A DNA stretch of 21,491 nt from CAYLNM01 sp964385045 (GTDB taxonomy: Bacteria > Planctomycetota > Phycisphaerae > Phycisphaerales > SM1A02). The number at the start of each line of letters is the position of its first letter. Within the stretch, counting starts at the first letter, position 1. A program made the position numbers and the translations under genes. Positions 1-6,335 of this stretch are shown here, piece after piece. The DNA lies in the NCBI GenBank assembly GCA_964385045.1, contig CAYLNM010000075.1, positions 1 through 21,491 on the forward strand, read 5' to 3'. Below the pieces are notes generated by a model, which had not been told where the DNA came from, searched no databases, and saw only the letters and a list, made by a program, of their open reading frames with translations.

Positions 1-60
1 GCTGCCCGACCCCGCCCCGCGCCGCCCAACGCCGCCCGACGCCGCCCCGCGCCGCCCGAC
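1..60. repeat. six tandem 10-bp GC-rich units
   Basis: The first 60 bases divide into six 10-base units that are variants of GCCGCCCGAC and GCCGCCCCGC, with one or two changes each. The run continues briefly into degenerate C/G-rich sequence and may extend left of the window. No coding sense is evident. It is probably a slippage-prone low-complexity spacer. Confidence 0.6.
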
Positions 61-345
61 ATCCCGCCGCGGCCTCGGCGATCGCCCAAGACTGCCCCGA
101 CCCCCTCGCTTCGCGCCCGCGCCGCTCGCACGTCCCGGGCGACCCAGGCCCCCACGCAGCCCGCGGCGGCCCGGCCGGGCCCCGCGCGGCCTGCGCGACG
201 CGAGCGGCCGGCGGGCTCGTACGAGTTCCCGGGCCCGGCTTCGTCCCCGGCGCCGCCCGCGGAGCGGGGGATCTCGGCCGTGCGATCGCCGCGTTCCGTG
301 GCTCCGTGCCGCCATGCCGGAACCGCACCGGAACCGTGCCGAGCG

Positions 346-374
346 TTGACACGAATCGGGGCGCGAAGTAGAAC
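346..374 (+). promoter_or_regulatory. sigma70-like promoter for the coiled-coil gene
   Basis: A perfect -35 box TTGACA (346-351) is followed after 17 bases by TAGAAC (369-374), which matches four of six consensus -10 positions. Transcription would start near 381 and give a leader of about 125 bases before the GTG at 506. In DNA this GC-rich a perfect -35 hexamer at the right spacing is unlikely by chance, but no start site has been measured. Confidence 0.55.
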
Positions 375-505
375 GGCGGGCTCGCCGCGGACCGCGGGCC
401 GCGGGTCAACCCAGTCGTCCCCCCACCCACGCGTCCCGGTCCAGCCGTGTCCCCCGGGCCGGTTCACCCCGAGCCCGTCGACGCCGCCCCCGAGGTTTCA
501 CCACC

Positions 506-1381
506 GTGCACGTCCTGACCAAGATCTTCGTGGTGCTGGTCTCGCTGCTGACCTGCATGCTCGTCCCGCTCGTCGTGGCGTACGCCTACAACGAGAACAG
601 CTACGCGGACGAGTACGCCGAGGCCGAGGCTCAGGCCCGTGCCGCCGAGAGCGATCTGCAGTCCGCCCGGTCCGGCTTCGACACCGCCCGGGCCACGCTC
701 GAGACCGAGAACGCCCAGCTCCAGCAGACCGTCGGCGACCTCCGCCGCGAGCTCGGCGAGCTCGAGGTCGCCCTCCGGCAGGCCCAGCAGCAGCGGATCG
801 AGGCCGAGAGCCGGCAGTCCGAGTTCCAGGCCCAGCTCTCGACCCTCGCGTCCTCGATCGAGGTCGGCCAGACGGTCCGCGAGACGCTCCTCAGCGAGGT
901 CCGCGACCTCCGCGACCGGATGCTCGACGCCGAGCGGGAGCGGGTGGAGCTCGACCAGGCCTACCAGCTCGCCCTCAGCGAGAAGGAGGTCGCCGAGAAG
1001 GCCCGCCGGGCCCTCGAGGAGGAGCTCGCCCAGATCCGCGACGAGCGGAGCAGCGCCCTCGAGCAGGTCCAGCGGTACGTGAGCCGCTACGGCCCGATCG
1101 ACGCCTCCGACGCGGTGCAGCTCGGCGTGCGGCCCGATCGTGCCCTCGAGACCCGCGTGGTGCAGGTCCTCCGCTCGTCGGACGAGACCCTCGCCGAGAT
1201 CGACGCCGGCTCCCGTGACGGCGTGAAGGTCGGCTGGGTGATGACCATCAGCGACGAGAGCGGATTCGTGGCCCGGCTGCGGATCACCGAGGTCGACATC
1301 AACCGTGCCGTCGGCGTGGTCGAGCTCGAGCAGAGCCCGGTCGAGCAGCAGGACAAGGTCATCGCCGTCCCCCGCGGCTGA
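506..1381 (+). CDS. membrane-anchored coiled-coil protein with MreC/FlgT-like C-terminal domain
   Basis: I do not recognise this 291-residue protein as a named family. A hydrophobic segment at about residues 7-27 forms a signal anchor. Residues 35-195 are heptad-rich, with many Glu, Arg, Gln and Leu, and predict a long coiled coil. Residues 215-291 form a small beta-rich domain containing IDAGSRDGVKVG followed by a VARLRITEVD stretch. That pattern (Gly, Asp-Gly-Val, Gly, then alternating strands) resembles the C-terminal domains of MreC and FlgT. The layout of anchor, coiled coil and beta domain is that of MreC, and mreB lies less than 1 kb downstream, so a periplasmic scaffold role is plausible but inferred. 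The GTG at 506 puts the anchor at the N terminus, with an AGG at 493-495 upstream. It probably forms an operon with the gene at 1398. Confidence 0.8.
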   Translation: MHVLTKIFVVLVSLLTCMLVPLVVAYAYNENSYADEYAEAEAQARAAESDLQSARSGFDTARATLETENAQLQQTVGDLRRELGELEVALRQAQQQRIEAESRQSEFQAQLSTLASSIEVGQTVRETLLSEVRDLRDRMLDAERERVELDQAYQLALSEKEVAEKARRALEEELAQIRDERSSALEQVQRYVSRYGPIDASDAVQLGVRPDRALETRVVQVLRSSDETLAEIDAGSRDGVKVGWVMTISDESGFVARLRITEVDINRAVGVVELEQSPVEQQDKVIAVPRG

Positions 1382-1397
1382 GGCGAAGGGAGCCCCC

Positions 1398-1589
1398 ATG
1401 AGCCAGTTCAATCAGCCCGTGCGTCGCAGCGGCGGCCTCGACGTCTACACCGGGATGCTCTTCATCTCGACCCTCGTGCTCCTCGCCGGCGTGGCCCTGA
1501 TGGCCCTCCGCAACATGGAGCACTCCGACGTCCGCGGCACCGGCCAGGGCGGACCGATCGAGCTGATCGACGAGAGGGACTTCAACTGA
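1398..1589 (+). CDS. small single-pass membrane protein, unknown function
   Basis: This is a 63-residue protein of unknown function. A polar N terminus (about 18 residues) precedes one hydrophobic helix at about residues 19-41 and a short, mostly acidic tail ending DERDFN. The ATG at 1398 is chosen because AAGGGAG lies just upstream (1386-1392) at a normal distance and because the first gene ends only 16 bases before it. The tight spacing indicates co-transcription with the coiled-coil gene, and the two may form a membrane pair. The third-position GC bias fits real coding sequence. Its small size and lack of a known domain limit certainty. Confidence 0.7.
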   Translation: MSQFNQPVRRSGGLDVYTGMLFISTLVLLAGVALMALRNMEHSDVRGTGQGGPIELIDERDFN

Positions 1590-1606
1590 CTGCGGGCCGT
1601 GCCGGG

Positions 1607-1634
1607 CCCGCCGCCCGCCGCCCGCCGCCCGCCG
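1607..1634. repeat. four tandem CCCGCCG units
   Basis: Four perfect head-to-tail copies of the 7-mer CCCGCCG lie 17 bases after the stop of the small membrane protein. This is low-complexity spacer sequence with no evident function. Confidence 0.75.
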
Positions 1635-1682
1635 GGACCCACGCGGTCCGGTGCGACGGCAGACGACCTCCGAGCCATCGAC

Positions 1683-1712
1683 CACCGGCCTGCTCCCGTG
1701 AGCAGGCCGGTG
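1683..1712 (+). terminator. 13-bp hairpin, candidate terminator without U tract
   Basis: A perfect 13-bp stem (1683-1695 with 1700-1712) encloses the 4-base loop CCGT. It lies about 95 bases after the last stop codon of the two-gene unit. The following bases, GTCGCATCGG, are not a U tract, so it is not a textbook intrinsic terminator. It could be an RNA-stabilising or pausing structure at the 3' end of the message. Confidence 0.5.
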
Positions 1713-1935
1713 TCGCATCGGGAACGGGCGGCGGCCCGGAGCGGCCGTCGCGAGCGGCGGTTCCGGCACCCGTTGCCGCGGCGTGCCCCGGAGGCGCCCA
1801 CGGATCCCGCGACCCCACGGACCGGCTGCGGCCGCGGTCGTGCGGCCCGCCGGGCCCGCCGCCACCTCGCGGCCCCTCTCCCTCCGGCGCGGGCTCGCGG
1901 CGAAAAAAGTCGCGCCGGACCCCGTCCGCCGCTCT

Positions 1936-1952
1936 TCGCCGATTTTCGGCGA
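1936..1952. repeat. short inverted repeat upstream of mreB
   Basis: TCGCCGA and TCGGCGA are perfect 7-base inverted arms around TTT. Position about 210 bases before mreB makes an operator or leader hairpin possible, but no regulator is identifiable from the sequence. Confidence 0.35.
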
Positions 1953-2035
1953 GCGCAGCCCGATCGGCGTGCGTCGAGCGGGCGTGCACGACTTGTCGGC
2001 GCGGCGGAATCGCCCGTGGGGAGGGCGTTCCGGGG

Positions 2036-2041
2036 TATGCT
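2036..2041 (+). promoter_or_regulatory. possible -10 element for mreB
   Basis: TATGCT matches four of six consensus -10 bases and sits about 120 bases before the mreB start. No convincing -35 box lies 15-19 bases upstream. It is listed because some promoter is expected in this gap, and the call is weak. Confidence 0.25.
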
Positions 2042-2163
2042 CGCCCGCGACTCCGGGTTCCTCCGGAGCGCTTCGTCGTCACGGGTCCGTTCGGGATCCG
2101 GCCGCAGGGGCCGGCGTCCGACGCGACGGGCCGCGGGGCGGCGCCCCAGGGAGCGGGAGCGTC

Positions 2164-3216
2164 GTGATCCTCGACACCGTCGTCAGCATGTTCAGCGTCG
2201 ACATGGGGATCGACCTGGGCACCTGCAACACGCTCGTGTGCGTCCGCGGTGAGGGCATCGTCCTCAACGAGCCGTCGGTGGTCGCGGTGAAGCGGGGCAC
2301 CAACAAGGTGCTCAACAACGGCAACGCCGTCGGCTGGTCGGCGAAGGAGATGCTCGGCAAGACGCCCGGGTCGATCTCGGCCATCCGCCCCCTCAAGGAC
2401 GGCGTGATCAGCGACTTCGAGATCACCGAGGCGATGCTCTCGTACTTCATCCGCAAGGTGAACGGCCGCGCCCGGCTGCTCGGGCCGCGGGTCGTGATCG
2501 CGGTGCCCTCGGGCATCACCGCGGTGGAGAAGCGGGCGGTCCTCGACTCGGCCGAGCGGGCCGGGGCCCGCAAGGTCTACCTCGTCGAGGAGCCGATGGC
2601 CGCCGGCATCGGGGCCGCGCTGCCCATCGTCGAGCCCACCGCCTCGGCCATCGTCGACATCGGCGGCGGCACCACCGAGGTCGCGATCATGTCGCTCGCC
2701 GACATCGCCTGCTGCGAGAGCGTCCGCGTCGCCGGCGACGACATGGACGAGGCGATCATGAACCACATGAAGCGGACCTACAACATGACCGTCGGCGAGC
2801 AGACCGCCGAGCGGATCAAGATCGAGATCGGCATGGCGGCCCCCGTGGGCGAGCCCACGTCGATGGAGGTCCGCGGCCGCGACAACATCTCCGGCCTGCC
2901 CCGCAAGACCACGATCAGCAGCGAGGAGGTCTGCGAGGCGCTGCAGGAGCCGGTGCAGGCGATCGTGGAGGCCGTGACCCGCACCCTCGAGCGGGCCGAG
3001 CCCGAGCTCGCGGCCGACCTCATCGAGAACGGCATCTGCCTCGTCGGCGGCGGGGCCCTGCTCCGGGGCATGGACGTGGTGTTCGCCAACGCCACCGGCC
3101 TCGACGTCACCATCGCCGACGATCCGACCACGTGCGTCGCCCGGGGCACCGCCATCTACCTCGAGAACCTCGAGGAGTGGAAGGCGACGATGGAGACGGA
3201 CGTCGAGGAGGGCTGA
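2164..3216 (+). CDS. mreB: rod shape-determining protein MreB (bacterial actin)
   Basis: MreB is the ATP-binding actin homologue that polymerises on the inner membrane and organises lateral peptidoglycan synthesis. The 350-residue protein matches the family length (E. coli 347). The phosphate-1 loop IDLGTCNTL (about residues 16-24), INEPS-type segment VLNEPSVVAV, phosphate-2 motif DIGGGTTE (from D165) and adenosine motif VGGGALLRGM (near 295) are all visible. The GTG at 2164 is chosen because it leaves eight residues before MFSVDMGIDLGT, mirroring the short E. coli leader before its MFSNDLSIDLGT, and because GGGAG lies at 2155-2159 and AGGGAG at 2148-2153. An ATG at 2188 is the alternative. 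The usual Ala after DLGT is Cys here. mreC and mreD follow on the same strand. Confidence 0.96.
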   Translation: MILDTVVSMFSVDMGIDLGTCNTLVCVRGEGIVLNEPSVVAVKRGTNKVLNNGNAVGWSAKEMLGKTPGSISAIRPLKDGVISDFEITEAMLSYFIRKVNGRARLLGPRVVIAVPSGITAVEKRAVLDSAERAGARKVYLVEEPMAAGIGAALPIVEPTASAIVDIGGGTTEVAIMSLADIACCESVRVAGDDMDEAIMNHMKRTYNMTVGEQTAERIKIEIGMAAPVGEPTSMEVRGRDNISGLPRKTTISSEEVCEALQEPVQAIVEAVTRTLERAEPELAADLIENGICLVGGGALLRGMDVVFANATGLDVTIADDPTTCVARGTAIYLENLEEWKATMETDVEEG

Positions 3217-3320
3217 GCCGGGCCGCGGCCTCCGGACGCCGGCCCCGAGCGCCGCTCCCCGGGCGGTCCACCGCCGGCCCCGCGGGCGCGAGCCTCGAGA
3301 CGGGGGAGGCCCCGTCGTCC

Positions 3321-3347
3321 CCGCCGTCCCCGCCGTCCCCGCCGTCC
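3321..3347. repeat. three tandem 9-bp units between mreB and mreC
   Basis: Three perfect copies of CCGCCGTCC lie in the 170-base gap between mreB and mreC. A short GCGAAG repeat follows just before the mreC start. The gap is low-complexity and contains no supported gene. Confidence 0.75.
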
Positions 3348-3386
3348 CGTCCCCCCGAGCGACCGCGAAGGCGAAGGCGAGCCCGC

Positions 3387-4394
3387 ATGCGATCCCGCGG
3401 CGACGCAACGTCCCTGGCCCTGCCGATCACGCTCGTCGTGACGGCGGCGGTCGCGTTCCTGCCGGTGCGCTGGCGGGCGGGATGGCAGCGCGACCTCTCG
3501 CGGATCGTGCAGGTGCCGCTGCGGCCCTTGACCTTCGGCGGCTCGGTGGCGGCGGACTTCCTCGCCGGGGGCGGGCCGGACGCGCCGGCGATCAGCCCCG
3601 AGCAGGCCGAGGTGCTGCAGGAGGAGATCGAGCGGGTCCGCCAGCAGTACGCGGCCCTGGAGGCGGAGAACCGCGAGCTCCGCCGCGACCTGGCCGAGGT
3701 CCTCGCGATGCGGGGGATCGAGCGCACGACCGGGCAGCGGCCGCTGTACCGCGACCTGCGGCGGCTCTCGCGGCCGCCGATGGACCCCGACGGTCCGTGG
3801 GACGCGATGATCACCCGCTGGAGCCCGTCGGAGGTCCTGCCGCTGCCGGCGATGGTGGTGAGCAAGCGGCCGCTGTCGGTGGTGGGCACGGTCGTCCGCC
3901 GCGAGCCGGGGGAGCGGGCGGTGCAGGTGCGGCCGATCACCTCGCGGGCGGTGGGCTCGGTGCGGGCGACGGTGCACCCGGTGGCGGGTCGCACCGGCGA
4001 GGCCGGACCGGAGGCGGTCCTCGCCGAGATCCAGCTCGAGCCCACCGGCGACGGGGCGTGGGAGGCCGACCTGCTCGAGGCCGACGCCGGGCTGCAGCCG
4101 GGCGACCGGGTGCGGGTCAGCGAGCCGCGGTGGCCGGCGGCGGTGCAGGGCTACGAGCTCGGCCGGGTGGCGGCGATCGAGCCGCACGAGGAGCAGCCGC
4201 TGTGGCGGCGGCTGCGGGTGGAGCCGGTGGTCGACCTCGCGTCGGCGGGGCGGCTGGGGCTGCTCGCCGACCGGCCGACGGGCCGCGAGGAGGCGGGGGT
4301 CGGCGGCGAGGGCGCGGGGGCCGGCGGCGAGGGCGCGGGCGCGGCCTCCGGCGCGACTCCCGGCACGGACGCCGCGGCGGAGGCCCGCCCGTGA
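3387..4394 (+). CDS. mreC: divergent rod shape-determining protein MreC
   Basis: MreC is a periplasmic scaffold that links MreB to the elongation synthases. This 335-residue protein has a transmembrane helix at about residues 10-29, a coiled coil at about 71-110 and a beta-rich C-terminal region. The latter contains LQPGDRVRVS, then GYELGRVAAIEP and a RLRVEPVVDL stretch, which match the MreC pattern of exit strands, VG-V and P-DL near the end. Overall similarity is weak, and the assignment leans on its place between mreB and an mreD-like gene. A Gly/Ala/Glu-rich tail (about 296-335) is unusual. The ATG at 3387 follows a purine-rich GAAGGCGAG. The stop overlaps the mreD-like start as GTGA, indicating translational coupling. 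Confidence 0.8.
   Translation: MRSRGDATSLALPITLVVTAAVAFLPVRWRAGWQRDLSRIVQVPLRPLTFGGSVAADFLAGGGPDAPAISPEQAEVLQEEIERVRQQYAALEAENRELRRDLAEVLAMRGIERTTGQRPLYRDLRRLSRPPMDPDGPWDAMITRWSPSEVLPLPAMVVSKRPLSVVGTVVRREPGERAVQVRPITSRAVGSVRATVHPVAGRTGEAGPEAVLAEIQLEPTGDGAWEADLLEADAGLQPGDRVRVSEPRWPAAVQGYELGRVAAIEPHEEQPLWRRLRVEPVVDLASAGRLGLLADRPTGREEAGVGGEGAGAGGEGAGAASGATPGTDAAAEARP
4301..4339. repeat. two 18-bp direct repeats in the mreC tail
   Basis: Two perfect 18-base copies (4301-4318 and 4322-4339), period 21, encode the GGEGAGA-type repeat in the MreC tail. The repeat is in frame, so slippage would change tail length by seven residues without breaking the gene. Confidence 0.75.
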
Positions 4395-4966
4395 ACGTCC
4401 CGCTCCTTCTGGTCGCGGTGATCCTGGCCCTGGCGATCGACCAGAGCCTCATGCACGCGCTGGCGCTCGCGACGACGGCCCCGAGCCTCACGATGATCCT
4501 CGTGGTGTTCCTCGCCCTGCACGCGCCGCGCGACCGCGTCCTGTGGCTCGGCTGGGGCATCGGGCTGCTGATCGATCTGGTGACCGTCTATCCGCACGGC
4601 GGAGTGTGGGGCGACCTGCCGGTCCTGGGCCCCAACGCCCTCGGCTGGTGCTTCGGGGCGTACGTCGTGATGCTCGTCCGGGCGATGCTCTACCGCCGGC
4701 AGCTGCACACGATCGCGGTGATGACGGTGGTCTTCGCGATCGCGTCGAACCTCGTGTCGGTGTTCGTCCTCGCGGTGCACGGGCTCTACGAGCCGGTGCC
4801 GATCCTCTGGACGGAGGGGGGACCGGTGCGCGGGCTCCTCGAGCGGCTGGGCTCGGGTTTGTTCACCTCGGTGCTCGCGCTGCTCGTCGGACCGCTGCTG
4901 CAGCTGTCGCTGCCGGCGTGGCGATTCCGGCAGCCGCTGCCGCGGGCGGTGGCGCGGCGGGCGTGA
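4391..4966 (+). CDS. mreD: MreD-like membrane protein
   Basis: This 191-residue protein is strongly hydrophobic, with about five membrane helices. Family members are small inner-membrane partners of MreC in the elongation complex. Features consistent with MreD are the helix-loop GWGIGLLIDLVTVYPHGG (the conserved GLL-D region), a following GPNALGW segment and an Arg-rich cytosolic end. MreD proteins are poorly conserved, so length, topology and position directly after mreC carry much of the call. The GTG at 4391 overlaps the mreC stop by four bases. No penicillin-binding protein 2 or RodA gene follows, unlike the extended cluster of many bacteria. Confidence 0.75.
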   Translation: MNVPLLLVAVILALAIDQSLMHALALATTAPSLTMILVVFLALHAPRDRVLWLGWGIGLLIDLVTVYPHGGVWGDLPVLGPNALGWCFGAYVVMLVRAMLYRRQLHTIAVMTVVFAIASNLVSVFVLAVHGLYEPVPILWTEGGPVRGLLERLGSGLFTSVLALLVGPLLQLSLPAWRFRQPLPRAVARRA

Positions 4967-5091
4967 TGCGGTGGCGTCGGCGGGTCGCGCTGCCGCCTCC
5001 CGGCCGCTCGCCATGCTCCCCGGCGTCGCGGCCGCCCGCGTAGCATGCCGGTCCCCGCGCGGCCGTCTTCCCGGGCCCGCGCCGAGCGAAC

Positions 5092-5096
5092 GGAGG
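5092..5096 (+). promoter_or_regulatory. ribosome binding site deciding the GlmU-like start
   Basis: GGAGG at 5092-5096 lies 12 bases before the ATG at 5109. No comparable site precedes the in-frame upstream codons, so it fixes the start. The preceding 125-base gap has a TAGCAT at 5041-5046 that could serve as a -10 element, but no -35 box accompanies it. Confidence 0.6.
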
Positions 5097-5108
5097 CCCC
5101 GCGAACCC

Positions 5109-6335
5109 ATGCGCCAGACCGGCCGACGACTGGTCATCTTCGACGACGGCCGCGGCCGCCTCGGCCCGATGACGGACCTCCGCGCGTCCTTCGAGGTCCG
5201 CACCGGCGTCCTGACCACCGCGGCCCGCATCTCGGCCGCGTTCCCGCGCATGCTCGACGGGTACTGGGTCCCGGAGCCGCTCGCGGCCCTCGTCGGCACG
5301 CGGGCCAACGCCCCCGTGAATCGCCTGCCCGACGAGGAGGTCCTGCTGCTGGCCAACGGCCGCTGGGCCCGGCCCGACGATGGACCCGAGCTCGCCCCCG
5401 GCGAGGCGTGGGTCGAGGCGGCCACCGGCGACGTGATCTGCGCCCTACTCCGCCGCGCCGACGCCGAGTACTACCTCCAGTCCGGCGAGCTCCACGAGCG
5501 GATCCGCACCGTGGCGGCGGAGGAGCGGCGGCTCTACCGCCACCCGTGGGACGTCCTGCCCGACCTGCGGGCGACGATCGTCCACGACCTCGAGACGCTG
5601 CCGCCGATGAACGACGCCACCGTCGGTCGCGACGTGGCCCAGGTCGTCGGCGACGCGCCGCTGCTGATCCACCGCTCGGCCACCGTCGGGGCGAACGTCG
5701 TCTTCGACGTGACCGACGGTCCGATCCTCGTGCAGGAGGACGCGGTCGTCCGCCATGGGGCGGTGATCGTCGGCCCCGCGTCGATCGGCACCCGCTCGAT
5801 GGTCGCCGACCGCTCGCTGATCAAGTCCGGCACCGTGATCGGCCGCGACTGCAAGGTCGGGGGCGAGATCGGGGCGACGATCTTCCAGGGCTGCGCGAAC
5901 AAGGTCCACGACGGGCACCTCGGCGACTCGTGGGTCGGCAAGTGGGCAAACCTCGGCGCCGGCACCACCAACAGCAACCTGCTCAACACCTACGGCGACG
6001 TCGTCGTCCGCACCGAGACGGACGGCCCGCGGCACCGCACCGGGCTGACCTTCTGCGGCGCATTCGTCGGCGACCATGCCAAGACCGCGATCGGCACCCG
6101 GATCATGACCGGCACCGTGCTCGGCACCGGAGCCATGATCGCCTCGTCCACCCCGCCCCCGACCACGGTGCCGCGGTTCGCGTGGCTGACCGACGACGGC
6201 GAGCGGGTCTTCCGGCTCGAGAAGTTCCTCGAGGTCGCCCGCACCGTGATGGGCCGCCGCGGCCGCGAGCCGTCGACCGCGTACGAGGCCCGCGTCATCG
6301 CCCTGCACGGGGCCCGCACCGGGGTGGCGTCGTGA
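5109..6335 (+). CDS. alternative GlmU-type sugar nucleotidyltransferase/acetyltransferase
   Basis: The 408-residue protein resembles the alternative bacterial GlmU family (TIGR03991 type), predicted to make UDP-GlcNAc or a related activated sugar. The N-terminal part (about 1-160) has the family pattern FDDGRG, then PMTDLRASFEVRTGVLT and LLANGRW, but not the classical GlmU glycine-rich loop. From about 180 it is a left-handed beta helix of hexapeptide repeats. KVHDGHLGDSWVG (265-277) and NLGAGTTNSN parallel the GlmU acetyltransferase site, with H267 aligning to the catalytic His, so acetyl transfer seems retained. The substrate is not certain from sequence alone. Its stop overlaps polA as GTGA. 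Its position after mreBCD fits supply of wall or envelope precursors. Confidence 0.82.
   Translation: MRQTGRRLVIFDDGRGRLGPMTDLRASFEVRTGVLTTAARISAAFPRMLDGYWVPEPLAALVGTRANAPVNRLPDEEVLLLANGRWARPDDGPELAPGEAWVEAATGDVICALLRRADAEYYLQSGELHERIRTVAAEERRLYRHPWDVLPDLRATIVHDLETLPPMNDATVGRDVAQVVGDAPLLIHRSATVGANVVFDVTDGPILVQEDAVVRHGAVIVGPASIGTRSMVADRSLIKSGTVIGRDCKVGGEIGATIFQGCANKVHDGHLGDSWVGKWANLGAGTTNSNLLNTYGDVVVRTETDGPRHRTGLTFCGAFVGDHAKTAIGTRIMTGTVLGTGAMIASSTPPPTTVPRFAWLTDDGERVFRLEKFLEVARTVMGRRGREPSTAYEARVIALHGARTGVAS

Larger units (their letters stand above)
1..505. other. non-coding leader region before the first gene
   Basis: This stretch of about 500 bases holds the 10-bp repeats at its left edge and a sigma70-like promoter at 346-374. 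Open frames crossing it have Arg/Pro/Ala-rich translations typical of non-coding GC-rich DNA, and none resembles a known protein. The end of a gene entering from the left cannot be excluded, but I see no support for one. Confidence 0.5.
1590..2163. other. 574-base intergenic region before mreB
   Basis: No gene is supported here. It holds four tandem CCCGCCG units, a strong 13-bp hairpin, a smaller inverted repeat around TTT and a possible -10 element before mreB. These are listed separately. Open frames through it are Arg/Pro/Ala-rich and lack recognisable content. Confidence 0.6.

Noticed and set aside
1..60. CRISPR array at the left edge
   Set aside because: The units are contiguous 10-mers without spacers and are degenerate, which is simple tandem repetition.
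1993..2041. TTGTCG at 1993 as the -35 partner of TATGCT before mreB
   Set aside because: The spacing is 37 bases, far beyond the 15-19 base range, so the two cannot form one sigma70 promoter.
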